Source of the DNA: Alterisphingorhabdus sp051668705
GTDB lineage: Bacteria; Pseudomonadota; Alphaproteobacteria; Sphingomonadales; Sphingomonadaceae
Length of the DNA stretch: 64,000 nucleotides
Reading direction: 5' to 3'
NCBI RefSeq assembly: GCF_051668705.1
Contig: NZ_CP196351.1
Location: 2,294,001 to 2,358,000, forward strand
This document shows positions 26,063-35,407 of this stretch, one piece after another (within the stretch, counting starts at the first letter, position 1; each line of letters starts with the position of its first letter). The notes below the pieces were generated by a model. The model searched no databases. It had not been told where the DNA came from and worked only from the letters and a program-made list of their open reading frames with translations. The translations under genes and the position numbers were made by a program.

Positions 26063-27664
26063 CTACCAGAGATAGACATATAGGCCGATCAATATTGCTG
26101 CGACCATTACGGACATAATATTGAACAATCCATTGGTGGAGAAGCTGATATCATTGAGCTGAACAGCCCCGCGATCTTCACCCTCTTCCTGCTGATGTGT
26201 TACAGATAGTGACAGCAGAACAGCTGTTGCCAGACAGGCGATAAACACAATCCATACCCGGATAATGAAAGGTATATCTGGCGCACCGAATTTCAGTGCA
26301 ACATTAAAGACAATGGAACCAATGAGCGCACCGAAAGCGCCAATGGCCGTTGTCTTACTCCAGAAGAACCCGAGCAGAAAGACCACCACAATACCCGGCG
26401 CAATAAAGCCTGAATATTCCTGCACCGTCTGAAAACCGCTTGCAAAGCCACCGATAAACGGTTTGGCCAAAATCAACGCTAAGCCAAGGGCAACAAATGT
26501 TGTTACCCGGCCCACCGTGACATAATGTTTCTCGCTTCGGCCTGATGCCCAGCCTTTATAAATGTCCATGGTGAAAATGGTCGAGATGGAATTCATCATC
26601 GATGCCAATGAGGAGACAATCGCCGCGATCAATGCTGCAAAAACCAGCCCGCGCAGACCAGCAGGGGCCAGCTTCATGAGCTCGCTATACGTATTGTCAG
26701 ACTTTGCAGCGAGCGCGCCGCCATCAATCGCGCCTTGCTGCGCCAGCACCACAGCGGCGATACCCGGTATCACCACGATTAGTGGAATAAGCAGTTTCAG
26801 AAACGCAGCAAAGGCCAAGCCTTTTTGCGCCTCAGCCAGCGATTCTGCACCAAGGGCACGTTGAATAATATATTGATTGAAACCCCAATAAGAGAAGTGA
26901 AGCACCCAAAGGCCGCCAAGCAAGGTCCATATGCCCGGCAAGTCATCATAAGACGGGTGGCTTTTATCAAGGATCATGGTGAAATGGCCGGGCATTTCGT
27001 CATAAAGCCGGGTCAACCCGGCCCACGCACCGCCATCAGCGCCGCCCACCTGATCCAGCGCGATCCATGTAATCGCCACGCCGCCCAGAATAAGAATAAC
27101 CACTTGAATGATATCGGTCAGCGCAACCGCTTTCAGACCACCATATACCGAATAGAGCAAGGCAAAGGCCGCCAGCGCAGACATGGATATCATGATCGAC
27201 CAGCCGGTGAGCGATGACACCGCCAAGCCGCCAAGCCACAATACTGTGGTTAGATTGACCGCCGTGTACAAAATGATCCAGTAAAAAGACATCATGGTTT
27301 TGACGCCGCTGCCATAACGCTGATCAAGGAATTGCGGCATGGTGTAGATTTTGCGTTTCAGAAAGATGGGCAAGAACCATTTGGCCACCACAATCAACAC
27401 AATTGCGGCCTGCCATTCATAAGCGGCAATCGCCATGCCAACGACATAGCCCTGCCCCGATTGGCCGATAATCTGTTCAGCAGAAATATTAGACGCGATC
27501 AGCGATGCACCAATCGCCCACCACGGCAAAGAACGGCCAGCCAGAAAATAATCTTCAGTGTTTTTGCTGCCGCCAGCAGGCTCACGCGATACCCACAAGG
27601 CGATGCTGAAAAGACTGAATGCGTAAAGCGCAATGATGATAAGATCGATTGTTGTCAGGTTCAC
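26063..27664 (-). CDS. sodium:solute symporter (SLC5-type, beta-glucan locus)
   Basis: 533 residues with about 14 hydrophobic segments. Family markers: EDYFLAGRSLPWWAIGASLIASNISAEQIIGQSGQGY, KIYTMPQFLDQRYG, YSVYGGLKAVALTDIIQV and YWGFNQYIIQRALGAESL. Compared with the symporter at 22303 it is closer to the bacterial glucose-type SSS proteins with the SAEQ motif. It is the last gene of the minus-strand series TonB receptor, GH16, GH3, SSS, 60 bases after the GH3 stop, and probably imports the glucose or short glucan released in the periplasm using Na+. Substrate is inferred. Confidence 0.91.
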   Translation of the reverse strand: MNLTTIDLIIIALYAFSLFSIALWVSREPAGGSKNTEDYFLAGRSLPWWAIGASLIASNISAEQIIGQSGQGYVVGMAIAAYEWQAAIVLIVVAKWFLPIFLKRKIYTMPQFLDQRYGSGVKTMMSFYWIILYTAVNLTTVLWLGGLAVSSLTGWSIMISMSALAAFALLYSVYGGLKAVALTDIIQVVILILGGVAITWIALDQVGGADGGAWAGLTRLYDEMPGHFTMILDKSHPSYDDLPGIWTLLGGLWVLHFSYWGFNQYIIQRALGAESLAEAQKGLAFAAFLKLLIPLIVVIPGIAAVVLAQQGAIDGGALAAKSDNTYSELMKLAPAGLRGLVFAALIAAIVSSLASMMNSISTIFTMDIYKGWASGRSEKHYVTVGRVTTFVALGLALILAKPFIGGFASGFQTVQEYSGFIAPGIVVVFLLGFFWSKTTAIGAFGALIGSIVFNVALKFGAPDIPFIIRVWIVFIACLATAVLLSLSVTHQQEEGEDRGAVQLNDISFSTNGLFNIMSVMVAAILIGLYVYLW

Positions 27665-27724
27665 GTCATATTCCCCATATTATCATCACCATTATCACAC
27701 AAAGCCCCTGTAAATGCCGCTAAG

Positions 27725-30223
27725 CTATTGCATATATCTCGTACAATCCGCTGATGCCGATTTGCTGGCCACCAATTTTACAGAGTGGATAGCAATACGT
27801 GCTACACTTGCCGTCTTGAAAACAAAAGGCATTTTCGTTTTTGATGGATCAAAACCAGCCTCAGCGAAACAGGTCAATGGGATCTGCGCCGATGTCCAGC
27901 CCTTGCCTTTGGCCGTTTTAACAATGTTAGAGGCATTCACTTCTCCGCCGCAGCCCTCTCCGCAGCCCAGCGCGATGTGATAACGCCCATCTGCTGCCTC
28001 CTCGACCTTCCATTCGATGATAAGGTCTATCGGGCCATCTATACCTGCATCGGCCAAGTCGACCACACGGTTGGAGCGTACACTAAATTGCCCTTCGGTT
28101 GCGCCCGACCAGATGATTTCGCGCGCATCTTCCTGTGCTTTATAGTCAATACCGCGGGTCTTCACCGCGCCGCTTATGCTTGCGCTGACAAGAGCAGGCG
28201 CAGGAATATTAGCATTTGAACTATCCCCGAGATACAGGCTCAATCCAGCAGCCGCATCGCCGCGTTCCAAAATGTCACCATCAAAATTATCCGCCAAATC
28301 AATACCGGCATCTTCTGACAATGTGGCGACTTCTTTGTGCGCCTTATATGTCAGGCCATAGCCCAGAGAGAATAAAGCGCCTTCAGCATCAGGGCCATTC
28401 ACTGGTGCGCCGTCGCCCAATTTTGGCCAAGAGAAAGATAATTTGCCCGTAAAGTCATGCCGCGCGTTGCCCTCAGCATCAGCAACAATAACGTCCGCCA
28501 CGCCGCCGCCTTCTGTGCCGGGTAACCATGCGGCAACAAAGGCATCAGACGCATTGATATGCTGATTTACCCACATTGGGCGGCCTGAGAGGAAGACAGC
28601 CACAACAGGGATATTTTGTGATGTAAAGGACTGCAAAAGCGCCAGATCTTCACCATCTGATTTTTCATAAACCAGATCGCTACGGTCACCGCGATATTCC
28701 GCATAAGGCTGTTCACCAAACACGATGATTGCGGCATCAGGACGCTTTGAAAAACTACCATCAACCGACAATGTCGCTGTTCCGCCACCAGCTTTCACCG
28801 CCTCATTTATGCCAGCAAAAATGCTCTGCGCGGCGCCAAATTCATCATTGCTGTTGCCATCGCCTTGCCAATTCAGAGTCCAGCCGCCGGTCTGCTGTTG
28901 CACGCTATCCGCACCACTGCCCGCGACCAGAATATTCTGGCTGGGGTTGAGCGGTAATAGGCTATTATTGTTTTTCAACAGAACCAGCGATTTGCGTACA
29001 GCTTCACGCGCAATCGCACGATGTTCATCTGTACCGAGGAAATCCGAGTTGCTGGTTGTACGCTGTGATGGTTTCTTGCCGTCAAGCAATCCAGAACGGA
29101 TTTTTACACGCAAGATACGCTTCACAGCTTCATCAAGTCGCGCAATATCAAGCGTACCATTATTGGCAGCGGTCAGCAGGTTTTTGTAAAGATCACGCCA
29201 GCTATCAGGTGCCATATACATGTCCACGCCTGCATCCAGTGACGCGACACAATCCGTGGCCGTACAACCGGGAATTTCCGCATGGCCATTCCAGTCGCCA
29301 ATCACAAAACCTTTAAAACCCATCTCCCCGCGTAATATGTCGGTCAGCAGCTCTTTATAGCCGTGCATTTTTGTGCCGTTCACACTGGAGAAGCTCGCCA
29401 TGACCACTTGCACATCATTGGCAATGGCCGGGCCATAGCCTGCACCATGCAGTTTCAACAAAGCATCAAGATCACCAATGGTATCACCTTTGTCGATGCC
29501 AAGCTGCGTGCCGCCATCCCCGACAAAATGCTTCGCAGTAGCGATCACTTTATCACCTTGCAAAAACCCGTCTGATTGTGGTTCACCTTGCAGGCCGGCT
29601 ACCATCGCGCCCGAATAGGCAGCTACGATATCCGGATTTTCTGAATAGCTTTCATAGGTGCGGCCCCAGCGGTCATCTTGTGCAACCGCCAAGGTCGGCG
29701 CGAAGGTCCAATCCAGACCTGTTGCCCGGATTTCTTTTGCTGTAACCGCAGCGATGCGACCGATAAGATCAGGGTCATTGGCAGCACCAAGCCCTATATT
29801 ATGCGGAAAGATGGTCGCCGTTTGCAAATTATTATGGCCGTGAACAGCATCTGTGCCCCATAATAAGGGAATGCCGACACCGCCATCGGACGTATCTGTA
29901 GACGCATCCCAATATTGGTCGGCCAGTGCAATCCATGCATCGGGGTCAGCCGTCTTACCGCCACCCGGCGCAGAGTTTCCGCCGTTCAAAACCGAACCCA
30001 GATTATATTTTTTGATATCCTCTACAGAGACAGAAGCAATATCAGCTTGTATGACTTGGCCGACTTTCTCTTCCAACGTCATTTTGGCAAGAATATCTGT
30101 AGCTTGGTCTTCAATTGCCTGTTCAGCAGGTGACAATGTTTCCGTGAAAAGCGACGAGCAGCCTGTCACGAAAAGCGATAGGCAAGCAACAAGGTAAACC
30201 GCCGCGCGAGACTGGGTTGTCAT
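27725..30223 (-). CDS. GH3 family beta-glucosidase lipoprotein (glucan exo-hydrolase type)
   Basis: 832 residues. The N terminus VACLSLFVTGCSS is a lipoprotein signal, so the enzyme is anchored to a membrane on the periplasmic or outer face. Domain 1 carries GTDAVHGHNN, DDRWGRTYES, AKHFVGDGGT and the nucleophile Asp near residue 310 in FVIGDWNGH. Domain 2 begins KSLVLLKNNNSLLPL. A further C-terminal beta-rich domain (about 660-830) resembles the extra module of the ExoP-type 1,3/1,4-beta-glucan exohydrolases, unlike the fibronectin-III end of the other GH3 here. It should release glucose from beta-glucan oligomers made by the GH16 enzyme, whose stop overlaps its start by 4 bases. Confidence 0.94.
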   Translation of the reverse strand: MTTQSRAAVYLVACLSLFVTGCSSLFTETLSPAEQAIEDQATDILAKMTLEEKVGQVIQADIASVSVEDIKKYNLGSVLNGGNSAPGGGKTADPDAWIALADQYWDASTDTSDGGVGIPLLWGTDAVHGHNNLQTATIFPHNIGLGAANDPDLIGRIAAVTAKEIRATGLDWTFAPTLAVAQDDRWGRTYESYSENPDIVAAYSGAMVAGLQGEPQSDGFLQGDKVIATAKHFVGDGGTQLGIDKGDTIGDLDALLKLHGAGYGPAIANDVQVVMASFSSVNGTKMHGYKELLTDILRGEMGFKGFVIGDWNGHAEIPGCTATDCVASLDAGVDMYMAPDSWRDLYKNLLTAANNGTLDIARLDEAVKRILRVKIRSGLLDGKKPSQRTTSNSDFLGTDEHRAIAREAVRKSLVLLKNNNSLLPLNPSQNILVAGSGADSVQQQTGGWTLNWQGDGNSNDEFGAAQSIFAGINEAVKAGGGTATLSVDGSFSKRPDAAIIVFGEQPYAEYRGDRSDLVYEKSDGEDLALLQSFTSQNIPVVAVFLSGRPMWVNQHINASDAFVAAWLPGTEGGGVADVIVADAEGNARHDFTGKLSFSWPKLGDGAPVNGPDAEGALFSLGYGLTYKAHKEVATLSEDAGIDLADNFDGDILERGDAAAGLSLYLGDSSNANIPAPALVSASISGAVKTRGIDYKAQEDAREIIWSGATEGQFSVRSNRVVDLADAGIDGPIDLIIEWKVEEAADGRYHIALGCGEGCGGEVNASNIVKTAKGKGWTSAQIPLTCFAEAGFDPSKTKMPFVFKTASVARIAIHSVKLVASKSASADCTRYMQ

Positions 30224-31212
30224 TGGGTTGCTCCCTGATTGGTCGATTGCGTTGCGCCAGATATTTGGGTCTGCTCTTTTGTATCCGCTACAGCTTTTGT
30301 CTTGGCCTGATATACGCGGACATAGTCAATTTCCATCTGGGCCGGAAATGCTGAAGCCTTAACCCCTTTTTGCCCGCCCCATGAACCACCAACAGCTATG
30401 TTGAGCAACAAATGCTGGGGTTTGTCAAAAGGCCATTTGCTCGCTTTGTTGCTGTCTTTTTTGTAAAGGAAATTTGGCTTATCATCGATACCGAAGAGCA
30501 GAAATTCCGGCATCCATAAAAGCTGATATTTGTGCATGACATCACACGCATCTTCAATTGTCCGCTTGGTGGTTTTTTGTGTACCCCGGCCGAAATTATA
30601 AGCCGATGTATGCACAGAGTGATGGATCACGCCTGGTTCGAAACCGACATGTTCCATAATATCTATTTCGCCGCCCTTAGGCCATTCAATATCAGCAGAT
30701 GGCAACATCCAGATAGCAGGCCAAGTACCTACACCACAGGGCAGTTTGGCACGTATCTCAAAAAAGCCGTAAGTCCAATCACCCAGACCTTTGGTGATCA
30801 GACGCGCCGAGGTATATTCCTGCTTGCCCCAATCAGGATAGTCCGCTGCGCTAAGCGTTTCTTCGCGTGCCTCTATGATCAGATTGCCATTTTCAACACG
30901 CGCATTCTCCATGCGATCAGCAGAATAATATTGCTTCTCATTGTTGAACCAACCCTCGGTATTGCGAAAGACATCATATTCCCATTTGGTTTTGTCAGGC
31001 AGGCCAGGCGTGGAAAATTCATCTGACCAGACCAGCTCAAAACCCGCCGGTATGGTTGTTGGTACAGTCTCACCCACAACATTCTCTGGCTGCGCTAATA
31101 GTGCATCATTCGATGGCGGCTGTGTTTCTAAGTCTTGCGCCGCTGCGACTGCGCCCCAAAGCATTGCAGTGCCGAGCGCCACTAATGAAAGAGTCGAGGC
31201 AAGGTTTCGCAT
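30220..31212 (-). CDS. GH16 family endo-beta-1,3-glucanase (laminarinase-type)
   Basis: 330 residues from the ATG at 31212, supported by GGAGCAACTT upstream and by a signal peptide ending AAAQDL; the frame is open further upstream. The GH16 beta-jelly-roll contains the catalytic GEIDIMEHVG, with nucleophile Glu near residue 182 and acid/base Glu near 187, plus KLPCGVGTWPAIWMLP and LLLNIAVGGSWGG. The extra Met in E-I-D-I-M-E is typical of the bacterial laminarinase/lichenase subfamily. A low-complexity Thr/Gln tail ends the protein. It cleaves internal beta-1,3 (or mixed-linkage) glucosidic bonds in the periplasm or outside the cell. Confidence 0.94.
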   Translation of the reverse strand: MRNLASTLSLVALGTAMLWGAVAAAQDLETQPPSNDALLAQPENVVGETVPTTIPAGFELVWSDEFSTPGLPDKTKWEYDVFRNTEGWFNNEKQYYSADRMENARVENGNLIIEAREETLSAADYPDWGKQEYTSARLITKGLGDWTYGFFEIRAKLPCGVGTWPAIWMLPSADIEWPKGGEIDIMEHVGFEPGVIHHSVHTSAYNFGRGTQKTTKRTIEDACDVMHKYQLLWMPEFLLFGIDDKPNFLYKKDSNKASKWPFDKPQHLLLNIAVGGSWGGQKGVKASAFPAQMEIDYVRVYQAKTKAVADTKEQTQISGATQSTNQGATQ

Positions 31213-31276
31213 AAGTTGCTCCTGATCAAGGTCACTACCAAATCTATCATCGCTGGTTTGAACAAGGCGATATTTG

Positions 31277-31320
31277 CCGGCACACAGGATGAAGCATGAC
31301 TTCAAAAACCTGTGTGCCGG
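31277..31320 (-). promoter_or_regulatory. 12-bp stem-loop between TonB receptor and GH16 genes
   Basis: CCGGCACACAGG (31277-31288) and CCTGTGTGCCGG (31309-31320) form a perfect 12-bp GC-rich stem with a 20-base loop. It begins 24 bases after the receptor stop and ends 65 bases before the GH16 start on the minus transcript. No T tract follows, so it looks like an intra-operon processing or 3'-end stabilising hairpin rather than a standard terminator. Confidence 0.65.
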
Positions 31321-31344
31321 GCGCCCCTGTTCACATAAGCGCGA

Positions 31345-34116
31345 TTAGAATTTCGCGCGGAAGCGTGCGCCATAAGTGCGTGGGCGCGTGAAGAAGCGGG
31401 TATTATCAAATTGCGTGATAATAATCGCAGCTTCGTTGATCGTGTTGGTGACATTGTTGGCATAGACTTCGAAGCGATATTTGCCGTCGTCATCAATGGT
31501 ATAACCAGCACCAATATCCAATGTGAAATATCCGCCAATACGGTCAAGCAAACGACCATTGGACACTTCTGTAGCATTGCCATCCGCATCAAATTCCAGG
31601 CTGTTGAAAATCGTATGGAATTGTGACGAACGATAGCCGCCGGAAATCACATAATCGAGCTGACCTTCGGGCAATTCGATAACTTGTGAGAATTTCGCAT
31701 TCAGCTGCCAACGCGGAGTACGCGGCAGGCGGCGGCCGTTAATCGGGCGGAATACTGCGTCATCAGGTGCAACATCGGCCTGGAAACGGAAATCCTGAAT
31801 GTCTTCAGCATTTTTAATCCGTGCTTCCAGCCACAATACACTGAAATCAAGGCTGATATTTTCCGGCAGATCAAACCCGCCTTCAAGTTGAGCACCGTAA
31901 ATTTCAGAATCGGCAGCATTAAAGCTGAATGACACCACCAATGCCTGGTTTGTACCATCTGGTAGGATTACATCCCCCGCTCCAAAATTGTTCTCAAATT
32001 CAACAGCCTGCGCAACTGATAGCAGTGACGTAAAGACTTGGTCACTATAGTCATTATAGAATAAGGTACCGTTTAAACGAACACCGACATTACCGATGTT
32101 GAACTCGTTCTTAGAACCAAATTCATACAGAATGACTTGCTCAGTATCGAATGTTGGTGCGACACCCAGATCGCCAAGATTGTCATTAAAACCACCTGAT
32201 TTATGACCATTCGCCACCAAGAAATAGAGCAGATTGTCTGGAGTTACATCATATTCTGCGCGCAAGCGCCAATCGACAAAATCATCCTGGAAGCGACCAT
32301 CCTGTTGGAAGATTTGGCCGCCAAAAGGTACGCCGAACAAGAATTGACCGGTGTTCGGATCACAGAACAAGTCATCACTGCTATTGGTTTCGATACATTC
32401 TGGGCGTCCTTCAACAAAGTTAGGATCGCCGCCAAATGGGCCAAAATCGAAGATCTCATCAATATTGTCACGCGCACCAAATTGAGCGATACCATTAGCA
32501 TGAAAGGCAAACACTTCTTGATCGCTAATATTGCCGTCACCGTCCGTATCTGGATTAAATATAGTGCGATCACGTCCAGCAAATTCAAAACCTTCGGTGC
32601 CAACACGGACACCTAAGCAACAGCTGAAGCCAGCGCCGCCAAGAGCAAGACCATAGCGTGCCGCCACACCTGTTCTTCTCTTGCTATCATCTGTATAACG
32701 GATACCCGCTGTAAACCGCAGGTTATCTGATACCTCATAGGTGGCATCTGCATAAGCAGCATAAGAGTCAGTATCAACTGTGGTGTTAAACTCAATGCCC
32801 TGAAAAAAGGTATCACGGTCACCTGTTGATGCCAGAAATGCAAATTGGTCTTCACGGAAATAAGATGCGCCAACACTCCAGATAAAGGGCCCTTCATTAT
32901 TGAAAACGCGAAGTTCGTTAAAGAATGAACGGGAATCCGTAATTGATTGGAAGCGCGAGAAGTTATCAAGCGACTCTTCCAAAACAACGGCAGGATCAAT
33001 CTGCGGCGGCGAACCATCCAATGGGATGCCCGACAAGCGATCAATAACGCCCGGGAAATCAGGGCTTAACGGCGTTGTTGCGATGTAATCATAAACAACG
33101 TCACGATAGCTGCTGATAAATTCGATGTTAAAGCCTTCGCCTTCATATTTGATATTGGTGCTGATGCCCCAATGATCTGTATCCTGAACAGGTGTAATAC
33201 CACGCGCAATAACATCACGCGGATTACCGATACCGATCTCACTCAATGGTACTTCACGACCTTCAATTTCCGACAAATCTTCGGCTACGCCCAAAGGCAA
33301 TGCGAAGTTGGTGCCAGTATAGCCTGTTCCTGTTTCACTGATATATTCACCAGCCACCAAGATGGATAAACGGTCAGTAGGCTCCCAATAAAGCTGGGCA
33401 CGGCCTGCCAGATTTTCTTCAGCTTCGGCAACGTCAATGCCCTGAACCGGGCCGACATTGTCATAATAGCTATCATGGTCGAGATAGAGGCCTGCAAAGC
33501 GTACAGCCACATTATCCGCCAATGGGATGTTCAGTGAACCGCGCAGTGATTTATGGTTGAAATTGCCATATTCGGCTTCAACCGACCCATCAAAGATACC
33601 AAGGCCTGGCTTGATAGTGATGGCGTTAATCGAACCTGCCGTTGCGTTACGGCCGCGGATTGTTCCTTGTGGGCCAGTATTTACCTCAACACGGGCAATG
33701 TCATAAAAAGCTGAACCAATACCGCGTGGACGGGGAATAACGACACCATCAAAGTGGAAAGCCGCTGCCGGATCACCGATTTCAGTATTGTTGGTACTGC
33801 CGATACCGCGAATGAAAACTTCAATATTACCCTGATTATTGGCCACTGAAAGGCCAGGGACATTGCCTTGAAGGTCAGTGATATTCTGAACACCAATGGC
33901 ACGCAGCTCCTCACCAGTGAAGGTAGAAACAGTGCCTGCGAAATCTTGTAAGTTTTGCTCTCTGCGTTCTGCAGTAACGATGATTTGATCATCGTCGTTG
34001 TCAGCAACCTCTTCCTGACTTTCCTGAGGTGCCGGAGCAGCCTCTTGTGCAAATGCTGGTTGAATAAGTGCGACAGACGCGACGCTGCCCATTAGCGCAA
34101 GGCTAAGTACCTTCAT
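31345..34116 (-). CDS. TonB-dependent outer-membrane receptor (beta-glucan locus)
   Basis: 923 residues from the ATG at 34116 (MKVLSLALMG), which has AGGGGATG upstream and starts a signal peptide ending PAFAQE. The plug contains DDQIIVTAERREQNLQDFAGTVS-type start, LRAIGVQNITDLQGNVPGLSV, and FIRGIGSTNNTEIGDPAAAFHFDGV. This is a different receptor branch (iron-complex-type plug sequence) from the one at 15691, yet lies with GH16 and GH3 genes. The barrel ends RTYGARFRAKF. It probably imports beta-glucan fragments; a siderophore ligand is the alternative by plug sequence alone. Two operators sit 60-100 bases upstream. Confidence 0.91.
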   Translation of the reverse strand: MKVLSLALMGSVASVALIQPAFAQEAAPAPQESQEEVADNDDDQIIVTAERREQNLQDFAGTVSTFTGEELRAIGVQNITDLQGNVPGLSVANNQGNIEVFIRGIGSTNNTEIGDPAAAFHFDGVVIPRPRGIGSAFYDIARVEVNTGPQGTIRGRNATAGSINAITIKPGLGIFDGSVEAEYGNFNHKSLRGSLNIPLADNVAVRFAGLYLDHDSYYDNVGPVQGIDVAEAEENLAGRAQLYWEPTDRLSILVAGEYISETGTGYTGTNFALPLGVAEDLSEIEGREVPLSEIGIGNPRDVIARGITPVQDTDHWGISTNIKYEGEGFNIEFISSYRDVVYDYIATTPLSPDFPGVIDRLSGIPLDGSPPQIDPAVVLEESLDNFSRFQSITDSRSFFNELRVFNNEGPFIWSVGASYFREDQFAFLASTGDRDTFFQGIEFNTTVDTDSYAAYADATYEVSDNLRFTAGIRYTDDSKRRTGVAARYGLALGGAGFSCCLGVRVGTEGFEFAGRDRTIFNPDTDGDGNISDQEVFAFHANGIAQFGARDNIDEIFDFGPFGGDPNFVEGRPECIETNSSDDLFCDPNTGQFLFGVPFGGQIFQQDGRFQDDFVDWRLRAEYDVTPDNLLYFLVANGHKSGGFNDNLGDLGVAPTFDTEQVILYEFGSKNEFNIGNVGVRLNGTLFYNDYSDQVFTSLLSVAQAVEFENNFGAGDVILPDGTNQALVVSFSFNAADSEIYGAQLEGGFDLPENISLDFSVLWLEARIKNAEDIQDFRFQADVAPDDAVFRPINGRRLPRTPRWQLNAKFSQVIELPEGQLDYVISGGYRSSQFHTIFNSLEFDADGNATEVSNGRLLDRIGGYFTLDIGAGYTIDDDGKYRFEVYANNVTNTINEAAIIITQFDNTRFFTRPRTYGARFRAKF

Positions 34117-34158
34117 ATAAACATCCCCTTTTGTGGTGATTTTTCGTCGAATCACTCA

Positions 34159-34170
34159 CTATCTAGATAG
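34159..34170. promoter_or_regulatory. 12-bp palindrome CTATCTAGATAG
   Basis: A perfect palindrome nine bases from the first LacI-type operator and 43 bases upstream of the receptor start. Its half-site differs from the neighbouring operators, so it might serve another regulator or be chance in an AT-rich region. Confidence 0.3.
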
Positions 34171-34178
34171 ACACTGCA

Positions 34179-34192
34179 TGTGAACGTTCACA
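34179..34192. promoter_or_regulatory. LacI-type operator O1, TGTGAACGTTCACA
   Basis: A perfect 14-base palindrome with central CG, in the divergent region between the TonB receptor and the LacI gene. A second copy of the core begins 22 bases further on, giving a centre spacing of 21 bases, two helical turns. Confidence 0.78.
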
Positions 34193-34200
34193 ACAAAAAA

Positions 34201-34212
34201 GTGAACGTTCAC
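34201..34212. promoter_or_regulatory. LacI-type operator O2, GTGAACGTTCAC
   Basis: A perfect 12-base palindrome identical to the core of the site at 34179. Two sites on the same DNA face are suited to cooperative binding of a LacI-family repressor controlling the receptor operon and its own gene. Confidence 0.76.
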
Positions 34213-34348
34213 AATTTTGCTAGTCTTTTGCGTGATTTACGCTATGCTATATCAAGATTTTGGCGATATGCGCTGCCATAGTGCGGCGCAAAAGACACAT
34301 ATTTCTTATGTGTTATAGCCTTAGAATATGCAGATTAGGGTGTGAGTT

Positions 34349-35407
34349 TTGCAACGCAGTTCGCGCAAAAAATCTATAACGATTAAGGATGTAGCTTCCG
34401 TAGCTGGTGTGTCTTACCAGACGGTATCCCGCGTGATTAACGACTCGCCCAATGTCAAAACCGCTGTGCGTGAGAAAGTCCGCAGCGCAATAGACGAGCT
34501 AGGCTATGTTCCCAATATTGCTGCGCGTCGTATGGGCGGCAGTCGCTCTTATTTGATATTGGCCATTAATGACCGCGCACGCACTTTAGACAATTGGGCA
34601 GTTGGGCGCGGCAATGACTGGGTCGACCAGATGCTCTATGGCGGCATGATGGAAAGTGAAGACCATGGTTATCGGCTGGTCTTTGAATTGGTTGATACAG
34701 AGCAACCCGCAGCATCCAAACAATTGGCAACCGCAATCTCGTCTCTGCGGCCAGATGGCGTCATCCTAACCCCTCCTCATAGTGAGAATCAGGATTTGGC
34801 AGATTTGCTGGACGCCAATGGCACACCTTATGCGCGCATGGGGTCAATCGGCAAAACCGATGGCGTCAATGTCATTATGGATGATGAAGCAGCAGCATTT
34901 GCGGCTACCCAGCATCTTTTGGAAATGAATCATCGCAAAGTGGCGTTCATCTCTGGTAGTCCGGATTATCTGGCGTCCTCTTGCAGGCTTGATGGATATC
35001 GCGCAGCCATGAAGCAGGCCAATGCCGAGATTCATCCCGCATGGGAGCAACCTGGAGACTTTAGCTTTGTTTCAGGCGCTAAAGCGGCGAACACACTGTT
35101 CACTATGGATGACAGGCCCACTGCCGTAATTGCCAGCAATGATGAAATGGCATTTGCTGTTCTGCATGAAGCAGCAAAGCGCGATATATCCGTGCCTGAC
35201 CAGCTATCTATTATCAGTTTTGATGATACACCCGGCGTACGTTTCAGTGTGCCGCCTTTAACCGCTATTCGCCAGCCTATTGCTGCCATGGCAAAAACCG
35301 CCGCGAAGGAATTGATCCAGAACGGGGCGAGTGCGCAAACAGGGAAAGAAATCACCCTGCCCTTTCAACTTATTGTCCGCCAGACCACTGGTCCGGCACC
35401 AAAATGA
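34349..35407 (+). CDS. LacI family transcriptional regulator (beta-glucan/glucose regulon)
   Basis: 352 residues from a TTG start preceded by AGGGTGTGAG. The helix-turn-helix ITIKDVASVAGVSYQTVSRVIN and hinge YVPNIAARRMGG occupy residues 9-65; the effector domain ends SIISFDDTPGVRFSVPPLTAIRQP. It diverges from the beta-glucan operon and overlaps the next gene, an MFS transporter, by 4 bases (ATGA). Its probable operators at 34179 and 34201 recur, with one changed base, before zwf at 41609, so this protein is likely to control both glucan uptake and Entner-Doudoroff genes. Effector is unknown; glucose, a disaccharide or a phosphorylated sugar are possible. Confidence 0.92.
   Translation: MQRSSRKKSITIKDVASVAGVSYQTVSRVINDSPNVKTAVREKVRSAIDELGYVPNIAARRMGGSRSYLILAINDRARTLDNWAVGRGNDWVDQMLYGGMMESEDHGYRLVFELVDTEQPAASKQLATAISSLRPDGVILTPPHSENQDLADLLDANGTPYARMGSIGKTDGVNVIMDDEAAAFAATQHLLEMNHRKVAFISGSPDYLASSCRLDGYRAAMKQANAEIHPAWEQPGDFSFVSGAKAANTLFTMDDRPTAVIASNDEMAFAVLHEAAKRDISVPDQLSIISFDDTPGVRFSVPPLTAIRQPIAAMAKTAAKELIQNGASAQTGKEITLPFQLIVRQTTGPAPK

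Noticed and set aside
34117..34348. Possible small gene in the receptor/lacI gap
   Set aside because: No open frame with a ribosome site; the space is filled by palindromes and promoter-like AT-rich sequence.
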